From: Parasphingorhabdus sp.
GTDB taxonomy: Bacteria; Pseudomonadota; Alphaproteobacteria; Sphingomonadales; Sphingomonadaceae
Direction: 5' to 3'
Assembly: GCA_030373505.1 (NCBI GenBank)
Contig: JAUCYS010000006.1
Span: forward strand, 1 to 64,000
Length of the DNA: 64,000 nucleotides
Position 1 is the first letter of the stretch. The number at the start of each line of letters is the position of its first letter. Under the pieces are notes generated by a model. It was not told the origin of the DNA. It made no database searches and saw only the letters and a program-made list of their open reading frames with translations. Positions 8,804 to 16,868 of the stretch are shown here, in pieces. The translations under genes and the position numbers were made by a program.

Positions 8804-10177
8804 TCAGTCCAGCTTGAGGTCGACGCGCTGAATATTCATCCGCATGCCTGGCATGTAACGGCGAAGGAAATCCAGCTCTATGTCGCTATGTTCCTGCGGT
8901 GTTTTTGCCTTGGCAAGCGCTTCGGTCATGAGGGCCTCGTCACGACCAAATTCTCTGATGCCCTTGATGTCCGACCAGGCAAGCCAGAAGGACTTGCCAT
9001 CGGGTGCGATCCACTGGGGCATGATACGGGGCACATAGGCGCGCGACGCGGGGTCGTTGCCAGGAGTCCACGCGGTCTCTTCATGGACCTGTCGCCATGG
9101 CCCCCAGGGCGTGTCGGATACCCAGAAGCCCAGATAGCTCGGCTTGCCGAACTCGGTGCCGTCCGGTCCGCAGCCGATGCCGGCATTGGCCATCATGTAG
9201 ACGCCCAGCGCCTCATTATAGACGACGCTGGGCAACCATGATTCCACGACAAGATCGCCCGGAAACAGATTGGTGTCGTTCACCCATCCTCGAGGGAAAA
9301 CGTGCACCGGCGAGCGCGCTGCGATGTCCTTGTTCCACAGTGGCGCACCGCTGGAGTGCCATCCGGAAAAATATTCATAAGACGTGCGGTCGAGCATATC
9401 GGCTATCGGGACACGGTACATGACCAGCTGATTCATCAGGCCATCGACATTGCCGTTGAGGCCATAGACATAAATATAGCCGTCGCGATTGGCGCTGTAG
9501 TTCCGGCCCATCTGAAGGATGGAAAGCATGGAAAAACAATTGTCGGGCTCGTTGAAAAACGCAAAATGCTCGCGCGACTGCTCTCCCCAGTCTTGCCATA
9601 TCACGGGCGTGGAGCCATCCTGATTGAACCATGTCAGACCGTTGTCATCGGAATAGATGAGCTTGGCACCCGTCCAGTGGCGCGGACGATCTTCCGCCCG
9701 GTCGAGCGTATTGAGAAACTGATAGATGCGCTCGCGCACGGCGAGCAATCCTATGCCAAAATAGCGGGGAGCTTCTCTCGGCCGGGTTGCGTAGCTTAAA
9801 CTTGGAAAGTTGCTTATTTCTGAAAACTGGGGATTTTCAACATCGCCGCGCACCGCCCACATGCGGGCATTGAAAAATTCTGTCGCGGGTTCTGCCCAGC
9901 CGGCGCCGTCGTTGACCATCACATAAGCGCGACCGTCGGCGCCCCATGTGGATTGATAGCCGAAACCCATGCCGCCCAGGTTGCGCGTCGTGTCTTCCCG
10001 TCTGACCATCGATTTAACCGTCGGCGCAGCAGAACCGGTTTGCGCCGCTGTCGATGTTGCGCATCCTGCCAGCGAGATCGGCGCTGTACCGATGGCCAGC
10101 AGACCCATATGCTTTAAAAGGGTTCGACGGTCTGAAAACAGGCCGCTGAAACGGGAAGAATCGCTTTGATCTGACAT
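8804..10177 (-). CDS. Exported DUF4185-like beta-propeller lipoprotein
   Basis: A 457-residue protein with a Tat-like signal (DRRTLLKHMG) followed by a lipobox LAGC, so probably a Tat-exported lipoprotein. Repeated blades are visible, such as LIYSDDNGLTWF, GYIYVYGLNG and LGFWVSDTPWGPW, as in DUF4185/glycosidase-type propellers. It begins 45 bases after the TonB receptor at 10222-12603 on the same strand, implying co-expression and a role in surface capture or hydrolysis of the receptor's ligand. The C-terminal third is closely related to the partial gene at 63501. Catalytic residues were not identified, and family assignment rests on motif resemblance. Confidence 0.65.
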   Translation of the reverse strand: MSDQSDSSRFSGLFSDRRTLLKHMGLLAIGTAPISLAGCATSTAAQTGSAAPTVKSMVRREDTTRNLGGMGFGYQSTWGADGRAYVMVNDGAGWAEPATEFFNARMWAVRGDVENPQFSEISNFPSLSYATRPREAPRYFGIGLLAVRERIYQFLNTLDRAEDRPRHWTGAKLIYSDDNGLTWFNQDGSTPVIWQDWGEQSREHFAFFNEPDNCFSMLSILQMGRNYSANRDGYIYVYGLNGNVDGLMNQLVMYRVPIADMLDRTSYEYFSGWHSSGAPLWNKDIAARSPVHVFPRGWVNDTNLFPGDLVVESWLPSVVYNEALGVYMMANAGIGCGPDGTEFGKPSYLGFWVSDTPWGPWRQVHEETAWTPGNDPASRAYVPRIMPQWIAPDGKSFWLAWSDIKGIREFGRDEALMTEALAKAKTPQEHSDIELDFLRRYMPGMRMNIQRVDLKLD

Positions 10178-10221
10178 CTTTTAAAAGCCTTTATGGTTGC
10201 TGCTGGCCATCTTCTGCTCGG

Positions 10222-12603
10222 CTATTGGCGGAATGTCGCCGAAATACCGAAAGTACGCGGCCGGAACGTCACGCTCCGGAGGTTCGGGTCGCTGGGCGTG
10301 CTATGGACCAGGCCGAGTGCAGGATGCGCATTTAGCACATTGGTTGCAAACAGACTGACGTCCGCTCCGCCAACACGAACACCGGCGCGCAGGTCAAGCT
10401 GCGACGAGGCGGGGCGCCGCGGGATCATCGGATCCACCAGGGGCGAGCTCACGTCCACCGGCTTGCCCTCCTGGCTGCTGTGGGTGAAGTCCGCCCGCAG
10501 ATAGGCATCCTCCTGCGCCAGCGAGAAATCATATTGTCCGCTAAGATGCAGTGTCCACGGAGCAACGTCCAGCGGTTCGCCACTCTTGCGGATGACGACG
10601 CCGCTGGCATTTGTCAGATCGGAACTGTAGCGCGCATTGATATACGATGCCGAGCCTGAAAGCGTCAGACCGTCGACAGGCCGGACGGACAGGGCCATAT
10701 CCAGACCGTCTATCTTGGCGCTGCCCAGATTGAAGGTCGTGTGGACCTGGCATATCGGCAGCACCAGATTGTCCTGCACATTCTTCCAGTCGACATGATA
10801 GGCGGAAACGTCGATTGCGATGCGGCCGTCCGCAAAGGAATTCTTGCTGCCGACTTCATAGCTCCAGAGTGAGTCGGATTTGATCTGACGAGCGCTTAAC
10901 GGATCAAAACCAATGTTGATGCCATCGTCGATGCAGCGAATACCGGCTTGCTCGGACACGCCGCTGCCCCGAACACCCTTGGCGGCATTGGCGTAGAACA
11001 GATTGTTCCTGTCAGCCTGGAAAGAGATCCCGAATTTGGGCGTCAGCGGCTTGCTGGTGGTCGTTTCCGCTACCACGATGCCGTCGCTTGCAACGAGCGG
11101 ACCCGCGACAAAATTGTCCAGCTTGAATTTCGCGTCGGTATATCGTGCGCCAGCGGTCACTGTGACGCGCGGAACAATTTCATAGTCGACCTGAGCGAAT
11201 ACCGACTTCTGAATATCCTCATAGCGCGATTGTTGAAAGACAACATAGATGCCCTGATAGGGCTCCACGCCGAACAGTTCGGCGACCGAATTTGCCGGCG
11301 GTATTCCCGCATTTTGCAGACCATAATTCACGGTTTCCAGCAGCTTTACGTTTGCGCCGCCAAACTGGTCCTTCACAACAGAGCGGGAGTAAAATGCACC
11401 GACCACCCAGTTGAGGGGACCGCTGCTGGTGTTCTGCAGGCGAATTTCCTGGGTAAAGCCTTTCTGGCTTGTTTTGTTGTCGGTGAAGGCGAACTGGTCG
11501 CGGAATCCCGGGGGCGGAACCGGATCATAATATTCCGCAAAAATCGCGAGATTGAGGGTATTGTCATCGCTCGCCGTGGTGGTCTTCCGGGTGATATAGG
11601 ACGTGTTCGATATGATCGAGAAATTGTCAAATTCGACCACCGCCTTCAAGGCCGGAAGCCAGAAGCGGTCGGTATGCGATTCCGGCCGTGCGAACAGGCC
11701 ATTTTTGAAGTCGTTATTGTCCATATCCGACGAATTGATGTCCACGAGCGAACTGTCGTCGATGGTCACATCCTGGTAAAATACCGAAGGAGTGATCGTG
11801 ATATTGTCGGCAGGCTTCAATCCCAGGGCAAAGCGGGCCGCATAGCTGTCGGAACTGTTGATGTCCTTCTCTGCGACTTCCCGGGTGACCCGATCGAGAC
11901 GATCGATATAACCTCCGTCATGCCGATGCCAGGCGCTGGCGCGGAAGCCGATCTTGTCTTCGACAATTGCCGTACCGCCGGCGACGCCTGCTTCATAGCT
12001 TTCGCTGCCCTTTTCCGTGGTTGAAAGCTCTGCGCGGGCATAAATCTTGGTGCCGCTCAGGACAGGGTCCGGCGTAATGAAGCGGACGGCACCGCCGAGA
12101 GAGGCGGTCCCGAACAGGGTGCCTTGGGGGCCGCGCAACACTTCAACGCGCTCAAGATCGAAAATCTGGGGATAGGCGTTGGTCAGGCTGGGGCTGACGC
12201 CGGTGCGCGTCTGAATGGGTGTGTCGTCAATATAGACGCCGGTTGTGGGAATGCCCGAAGTGGACTGAATTCCGCGAATCGAAATATTGGACTGGCCCGT
12301 GCCATAGAATTGAGAACTCTGGCCGAACGTGATGCTGGGAGTCAGGCGCATCAGATCGTCGGCTGAGCGCACGCCTTGCATATCCAGGGCTTCCTGATCC
12401 TGCGCCACGACGCTGAGCGGCACTTTGCTGAGCGTCTGTTCGCGACGCGTGGCGGTGACCACAATTTCTTGAGAGTTGGCGGGGCTGTTTGCCACAGCTT
12501 TGGGCTGCCCCGACTGTTCCGCTGCAACGGCGTGAACATTCATGGCAGCGGTCGAGACGCAGCCGAGTGCCAGTAATTTCATCATACGGATTTGCAAACG
12601 CAT
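10222..12603 (-). CDS. TonB-dependent outer-membrane receptor (copy 1)
   Basis: About 793 residues: signal peptide, TonB-box region EIVVTATRREQ, plug domain with GQSNISIRGI and RVEVLRGPQGTLFG, then a long beta-barrel. ATG at 12603 follows AAGGGGG, better than the upstream ATG at 12639. It is a close paralog of the receptor at 14390, with long near-identical plug segments. The chain ends GISATFRQ, so the usual terminal aromatic residue for barrel assembly is two residues in. It precedes the DUF4185-like gene and is divergent from the IclR gene. Ligand unknown; it likely brings a bulky organic substrate across the outer membrane. Confidence 0.9.
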   Translation of the reverse strand: MRLQIRMMKLLALGCVSTAAMNVHAVAAEQSGQPKAVANSPANSQEIVVTATRREQTLSKVPLSVVAQDQEALDMQGVRSADDLMRLTPSITFGQSSQFYGTGQSNISIRGIQSTSGIPTTGVYIDDTPIQTRTGVSPSLTNAYPQIFDLERVEVLRGPQGTLFGTASLGGAVRFITPDPVLSGTKIYARAELSTTEKGSESYEAGVAGGTAIVEDKIGFRASAWHRHDGGYIDRLDRVTREVAEKDINSSDSYAARFALGLKPADNITITPSVFYQDVTIDDSSLVDINSSDMDNNDFKNGLFARPESHTDRFWLPALKAVVEFDNFSIISNTSYITRKTTTASDDNTLNLAIFAEYYDPVPPPGFRDQFAFTDNKTSQKGFTQEIRLQNTSSGPLNWVVGAFYSRSVVKDQFGGANVKLLETVNYGLQNAGIPPANSVAELFGVEPYQGIYVVFQQSRYEDIQKSVFAQVDYEIVPRVTVTAGARYTDAKFKLDNFVAGPLVASDGIVVAETTTSKPLTPKFGISFQADRNNLFYANAAKGVRGSGVSEQAGIRCIDDGINIGFDPLSARQIKSDSLWSYEVGSKNSFADGRIAIDVSAYHVDWKNVQDNLVLPICQVHTTFNLGSAKIDGLDMALSVRPVDGLTLSGSASYINARYSSDLTNASGVVIRKSGEPLDVAPWTLHLSGQYDFSLAQEDAYLRADFTHSSQEGKPVDVSSPLVDPMIPRRPASSQLDLRAGVRVGGADVSLFATNVLNAHPALGLVHSTPSDPNLRSVTFRPRTFGISATFRQ

Positions 12604-13098
12604 ATTTACCCCCTTTTTGTTCGCAATCTCCCTGATCACGAATGCTTATCTGTCATTTCTGGCTGAACCCTCGCACCGAGCCTCGTTGGGCTTAGAAAGG
12701 ACTTTCTGGCCTATATTTTTGCCAGTAGCGAGAAGCCGTCAGCCTGTTGGAGCATTTCAGTTATCCCAGATAAGCGCGTAAATCAACAAAAATTCTCATA
12801 TGTTGCATAAAAAGCAAATTTATCGAGTTTAAATAAGTGTATTTATATCTATATTCGCAACATTTGCTCTCTGCTCCGTGGAGGCGAAGCCGTCTGGGAG
12901 CATCGGTTGAAATTGCGATTTCGCGCCGGCTTCGCTTTTGCAAGAAGCGGGTCTCACGCGAAGGGCGGCATCGTTTGTAAAAGGCGCAAAAGGAAAAAGA
13001 CTTGTATAGTGGAGCCAGTCGTCGGAAAGATGAGATGCGAAGAAGCCGAAAAATCGGCAACCGCTTAAGAGACTGTTACAAAGGTCTGCAGGAAAAGA
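12604..13098. other. 495-base regulatory spacer between TonB receptor 1 and iclR-type gene
   Basis: No credible gene. The stretch is AT rich around 12775-12865. It holds the receptor-type element at 12793-12808 and a 9-base inverted repeat (GCGAAGCCG 12884-12892 with CGGCTTCGC 12927-12935, followed by TTTT) whose loop is long. The minus-strand frame over this area is rich in Arg and Cys and is probably not coding. Confidence 0.6.
12793..12808 (-). promoter_or_regulatory. Candidate operator ATGCAACATATGAGAA before TonB receptor 1
   Basis: Read in the gene's direction, ATGCA-ACA-TATGAGAA lies 190 bases upstream of the start at 12603. It matches ATGCA-TAT-TATGAGAA before receptor 2 (14245-14260), same orientation, and TGCATATTTTGAGA before the MFS gene (5848-5861). 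The IclR regulator between the receptors is the obvious candidate binder. Confidence 0.5.
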
Positions 13099-13854
13099 AT
13101 GAGTACATTAAGCAAGACACTGGCGATTCTGGATTTCTTTGGCCCTGATTCGCTTCAGGTGAGCGCAGAGACCATTCTGGAACGCACCGGCCTGTCCAAG
13201 GCGACGGTCTACCGTCATGTTAAAGATCTTTGCGATGCGGGCCTGATTACCCGGGTCGGCAGCGGCAGTTACAGTCTCGGCCCCCGGATAATCGAACTGG
13301 ACTGGATGATGCGGCAATATGATCCGATTCTGATCGCCGGGCGAGACGTGATGCACAAGCTGGCGGAGGAAACGCGACTGGCTGTGTTCTCAAGCGTGTT
13401 TTATGATGATCGGATCATCAACACCTATATCGTTGAGCCGACCGAGACCTTTTCATTTCATTTCGGGCGGGGCCAGCCGATACCCCTGTTTTCCGGTGCC
13501 CAGTCAAAGGTTCTCGTGTCCTATCAAAAAGGCCGCCGACTGCAGAAATTGTTCCAGGAGAAAATCGCGGGCAACCCCAGCCACCCATATCATGACTGGT
13601 CGTGGCAGGATTTTTCCCGGGCTGCCAAGAAAATCCGCAAGGATGGCTATTGCGTGACCAGCAACGAACTGACCGGCGGCCTTAAGGGCATCGCCGCGCC
13701 GATCCTCCAGGCCGGCAGCAAGGAAGCGGTGGGAAGCATCTGCGCCGTGGGTACGGAAGAGCGATTTGCCCTGTTGCACAATGACTCCGTCATTGAGCGC
13801 GTGACCGAAACTGCAGACCAGATTGCGGCCAATCTGGCAGAGGCTGAGGCTTGA
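13099..13854 (+). CDS. IclR-family transcriptional regulator
   Basis: A 251-residue protein with an N-terminal winged helix (ILERTGLSKATVYRHVKDLCDAGLI, given as ILERTGLSKATVYR then HVKDLCDAGLI) and a C-terminal IclR effector-binding domain (AVFSSVFYDD, LKGIAAPILQAG). IclR proteins bind palindromic promoters and respond to small catabolic effectors. It stands between the divergent paralogous TonB receptors at 10222 and 14390, both of which carry a similar upstream element, so it probably controls both and perhaps the MFS gene at 5964. The start ATG follows GCAGGAAAAGA. Confidence 0.85.
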   Translation: MSTLSKTLAILDFFGPDSLQVSAETILERTGLSKATVYRHVKDLCDAGLITRVGSGSYSLGPRIIELDWMMRQYDPILIAGRDVMHKLAEETRLAVFSSVFYDDRIINTYIVEPTETFSFHFGRGQPIPLFSGAQSKVLVSYQKGRRLQKLFQEKIAGNPSHPYHDWSWQDFSRAAKKIRKDGYCVTSNELTGGLKGIAAPILQAGSKEAVGSICAVGTEERFALLHNDSVIERVTETADQIAANLAEAEA

Positions 13855-14389
13855 ACAATCGATGTGTCGCTTGGCGATCGTGGTGATATCGGAATAATCC
13901 CTTTGATCGTCAGGCCGGGCTGCCTCTGACGTCAGGCGCGGAGGCAAGTGCAGGGGAGAGGGCGCACGCATGGTGCCTGATCTCGCGATCTCCAAGCATT
14001 GAGCCGTTTGCTCGCAGTCTGTTACGCGAGTCGTGTCATGGCGATCCGGGTGGTTCATCCACGCGCTGCTTGCGGATGGCCGGCCACAATGGTGGACCTC
14101 GCGCTCTTTTCATCTCTCGACGATCCCAGAATCTCGCCTACGGCCGACCGGCGGTTGTCCGCTTTGGCGATAGGACATGCGATCTCTTGCATTTGATAAT
14201 ATGATAAATTTAGTCAGTATATAAGCGGATTAAAGTCGCATAAAATGCATATTATGAGAAATTAGTCATTTTTAATTTGATTGTTCGCCTCGCTTTGGGC
14301 AACATCCTGATCACTTCTGGCGAAGTGGAAAGCCCTGGAGAGCCACTCCTGACCGTTTTCCGGATGTAACGAATGAAGGGGGAATGCAG
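13855..14389. other. 535-base spacer before TonB receptor 2
   Basis: The first 330 bases resemble ordinary GC-rich sequence, but no frame has a ribosome site or recognisable product. The last 200 bases are AT rich and form the promoter region of the receptor at 14390, with the shared element at 14245-14260. Confidence 0.55.
14245..14260 (+). promoter_or_regulatory. Candidate operator ATGCATATTATGAGAA before TonB receptor 2
   Basis: Same orientation and closely similar sequence to the element before receptor 1, here 130 bases upstream of the start at 14390. It is followed by AATTAG, and the MFS-side element is followed by TTAG, extending the resemblance. Confidence 0.5.
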
Positions 14390-16774
14390 ATGAAACTGCG
14401 CAAGCATTATCATAAATTATTCGTACTTGGATGTGTGTCAGTGAGCGCTTTGAGTACTCACGCTTATGCTGCCGATACGGCAGAACAGGAGCGTCAATCG
14501 CAATCAACCACCCAATATTCCGGGGATATTGTGGTCACGGCGACGCGACGCGACGAAAGCCAGAGCCGGGTGCCGGTGAGCATTGTTGCGACGGACCAGG
14601 TGATGCTCGACAAGCAGGGCGTCCGGACCGCAGACGATATCATGCGCCTGACTCCAAGCATAACCTTCGGTTCGAGTGCGCTGTTCTACGGAACCGGGCA
14701 AAGCAACATCGCCATCCGCGGAATTCTCTCCACGTCGGGCATTCCGACAACCGGCATCTATATTGATGACACGCCCATCCAGACGCGAACTGGGATCAGC
14801 CCCAGTCTCACCAACGCCTATCCGCAGGTTTTCGACCTGGAACGCGTCGAGGTACTGCGCGGGCCACAGGGAACTTTGTTCGGCACGGGTTCGATGGGCG
14901 GGTCGATTCGCTTCATCACGCCACCGCCCGTTATGGAGGGCTCGAAAATCTATGCGCGAACCGAACTGAGCTCGACCGAAAAGGGCGGCATCAGCTACGA
15001 GGGCGGTGTCGCGGGTGGCACGGCTATCATCGAGGACAAGCTCGGGTTCCGGGCCAGCGCCTGGTACCGGCATGATGGCGGGTTCGTCGATCGGCTTGAC
15101 CGATACACGAAGGAAGTGGTGGAGAAGGATATCAACAGCGGCGACAGTTACGCCGCACGGCTTGCGCTGGGATGGCAGCCCACGGAAAATCTTTTCATCA
15201 CACCATCGCTGTTTTTCCAGAAGGTTACTCTGGACGATGGCGCGCTCTTTGAACCCAAGCAATCTGATCCGGCCAATGTGGATTATCGCACCAGTTACTA
15301 TGTGGAACCGCAATCCCATATGGATCGCTTCTATCTTCCGGCGCTGAAGGTGGAGCTGGATCTGGGCGATGTCAGCCTGATTTCGAACACGTCCTACTTC
15401 ACTCGCAAGACGACCACGGAAAGCGATGATGTCGCCTTGAATATCGCGATCTGGTCGGGTTACAACGGGCCGTTCCCGCCGCCGGATCTGCCCCTTGTTC
15501 AGTCCGGAACCCATAATGCGACGTCGCAAAATGGCCTGACTCAGGAGCTTCGTCTTCAAAGCACGGATTCCGATGCGCCCCTGCACTGGGTGGTGGGGGC
15601 CTTTTACTCGCGATTCCTGACGCGGGATGCTTTCGATGCCCAGAATCTCGGGCTGCTCGACCAGATCAATTACGGCATCCAGAACGAAGGTGGACCGCCG
15701 GTGGATTCGATCAGCGATATTTTCGGCGTCGAGCTTTATCAGGGGCGCTATGTGATCAGCCAGCATTCCAAATATCGCGATACGCAAAAGTCTATATTTG
15801 CCCAGCTGGACTATGAGCTGGTGCCGCGTGTCACGCTGACCGCCGGTGTGCGTTACACCAACACATCGTTCGTCTATGACAATTTCCTGGCTGGTCCTCT
15901 CTATACCAGCAACGGGATGAGCGAGCGGAAAAAGTCTGAGCACAATCCGATTACGCCCAAGTTCGGCGTGTCCTTCCAGGCTGATCCCGACAATCTTTTC
16001 TATGCCAGCGCGGCCAAAGGTGTGCGGGGCAGCAATATTGCGGACGCGGTTGGTTTCCGCTGTGCTCCCGATGGCGATCTGCTCGGCTTCGATCCGATGG
16101 TCCCGCGCTACGTCAAGCTCGATTCGGTCTGGAGCTATGAAGTCGGTAGCAAGAACCGCCTGTTCGGGGGGCGCCTGGCGGTCGATGTTTCGGCTTATCA
16201 TGTGGACTGGAAAGACACCCAGACAGTGATTGCCTTGCCTGTGTGCCAGAACCATACGATCTTCAGTCTCGGCGATGCAAAGGTGGACGGTATTGACCTT
16301 GCGATGTCGGCGCGGCCGCTGCCCGGTCTGACGCTTGGTGCGTCGGTTTCCTATATGGACGCTCGCTACAGTTCGGATCTTCCGGGTCCCAACAACACGA
16401 TCATTCGCCGCAAAGGGGAGCCCCTGGATGTTGCGCCCTGGACCATCCACCTGAGCGGCGAATATGAGTTCACGGTGAGCGAGCATGATCTGTATATGCG
16501 GGCAGACTTTACGCGCGCCACGCACGATGACACGCCGCTCGATCTGAGCTCGCCTCTGGTCGACCCGGTAATACCCCGGGCGCCGGCGACAGCGGTTCTT
16601 GGTCTGCGTGCCGGTGCCCGCTTCGGCGGTCTCGATCTGAGCCTGTTCGCCAACAATGTGACGAATGATCATCCTGTCCTGGGTCTGGGCCATGAAGCGA
16701 CGGGCAACGTCAACTTTCGTGCGACTGCGTTTCGTCCCAGAACCATTGGCATCAGCGCAACCTTTCGCAGGTGA
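14390..16774 (+). CDS. TonB-dependent outer-membrane receptor (copy 2)
   Basis: About 794 residues, close paralog of the receptor at 10222-12603. Signal peptide, TonB-box region DIVVTATRRDESQ, plug motifs GQSNIAIRGI and RVEVLRGPQGTLFG, and a barrel ending GISATFRR, again with the last Phe two residues before the end. ATG at 14390 is seven bases after GGGGG, while the ATG at 14384 is too close to it. The serine-hydrolase-like gene follows after 94 bases. The copy near the IclR gene suggests recent duplication with divergent barrels (loops differ more than the plug), so the two may take related ligands. Confidence 0.9.
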   Translation: MKLRKHYHKLFVLGCVSVSALSTHAYAADTAEQERQSQSTTQYSGDIVVTATRRDESQSRVPVSIVATDQVMLDKQGVRTADDIMRLTPSITFGSSALFYGTGQSNIAIRGILSTSGIPTTGIYIDDTPIQTRTGISPSLTNAYPQVFDLERVEVLRGPQGTLFGTGSMGGSIRFITPPPVMEGSKIYARTELSSTEKGGISYEGGVAGGTAIIEDKLGFRASAWYRHDGGFVDRLDRYTKEVVEKDINSGDSYAARLALGWQPTENLFITPSLFFQKVTLDDGALFEPKQSDPANVDYRTSYYVEPQSHMDRFYLPALKVELDLGDVSLISNTSYFTRKTTTESDDVALNIAIWSGYNGPFPPPDLPLVQSGTHNATSQNGLTQELRLQSTDSDAPLHWVVGAFYSRFLTRDAFDAQNLGLLDQINYGIQNEGGPPVDSISDIFGVELYQGRYVISQHSKYRDTQKSIFAQLDYELVPRVTLTAGVRYTNTSFVYDNFLAGPLYTSNGMSERKKSEHNPITPKFGVSFQADPDNLFYASAAKGVRGSNIADAVGFRCAPDGDLLGFDPMVPRYVKLDSVWSYEVGSKNRLFGGRLAVDVSAYHVDWKDTQTVIALPVCQNHTIFSLGDAKVDGIDLAMSARPLPGLTLGASVSYMDARYSSDLPGPNNTIIRRKGEPLDVAPWTIHLSGEYEFTVSEHDLYMRADFTRATHDDTPLDLSSPLVDPVIPRAPATAVLGLRAGARFGGLDLSLFANNVTNDHPVLGLGHEATGNVNFRATAFRPRTIGISATFRR

Positions 16775-16784
16775 ACAGCAAGGT

Positions 16785-16808
16785 GGGCGCCGGTCGGAAC
16801 CGGCGTCC
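16785..16808. terminator. GC-rich stem-loop between receptor 2 and the serine-hydrolase-like gene
   Basis: GGGCGCCGGT (16785-16794) pairs with ACCGGCGTCC (16799-16808), one G-T pair, loop CGGA. No U tract follows, so it may be an attenuator or mRNA-stability element rather than a full terminator. Confidence 0.4.
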
Positions 16809-16868
16809 GCGAACCGCCTCGACGCAGGTTGAGGCCCAAACGCGAAACCGAATTGAGGAGACGACCCA

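Noticed and set aside
12884..12935. GCGAAGCCG ... CGGCTTCGC followed by TTTT as a terminator or small RNA
   Set aside because: The loop is 34 bases, too long for a standard terminator; no promoter for a small RNA was seen.
12761..13060. 99-codon minus frame in the receptor 1 / iclR spacer
   Set aside because: No ribosome site, Arg/Cys-rich and AT-dependent; it covers the likely promoter.
13999..14196. 65-codon plus frame in the spacer before receptor 2
   Set aside because: No ribosome site and no recognisable product.
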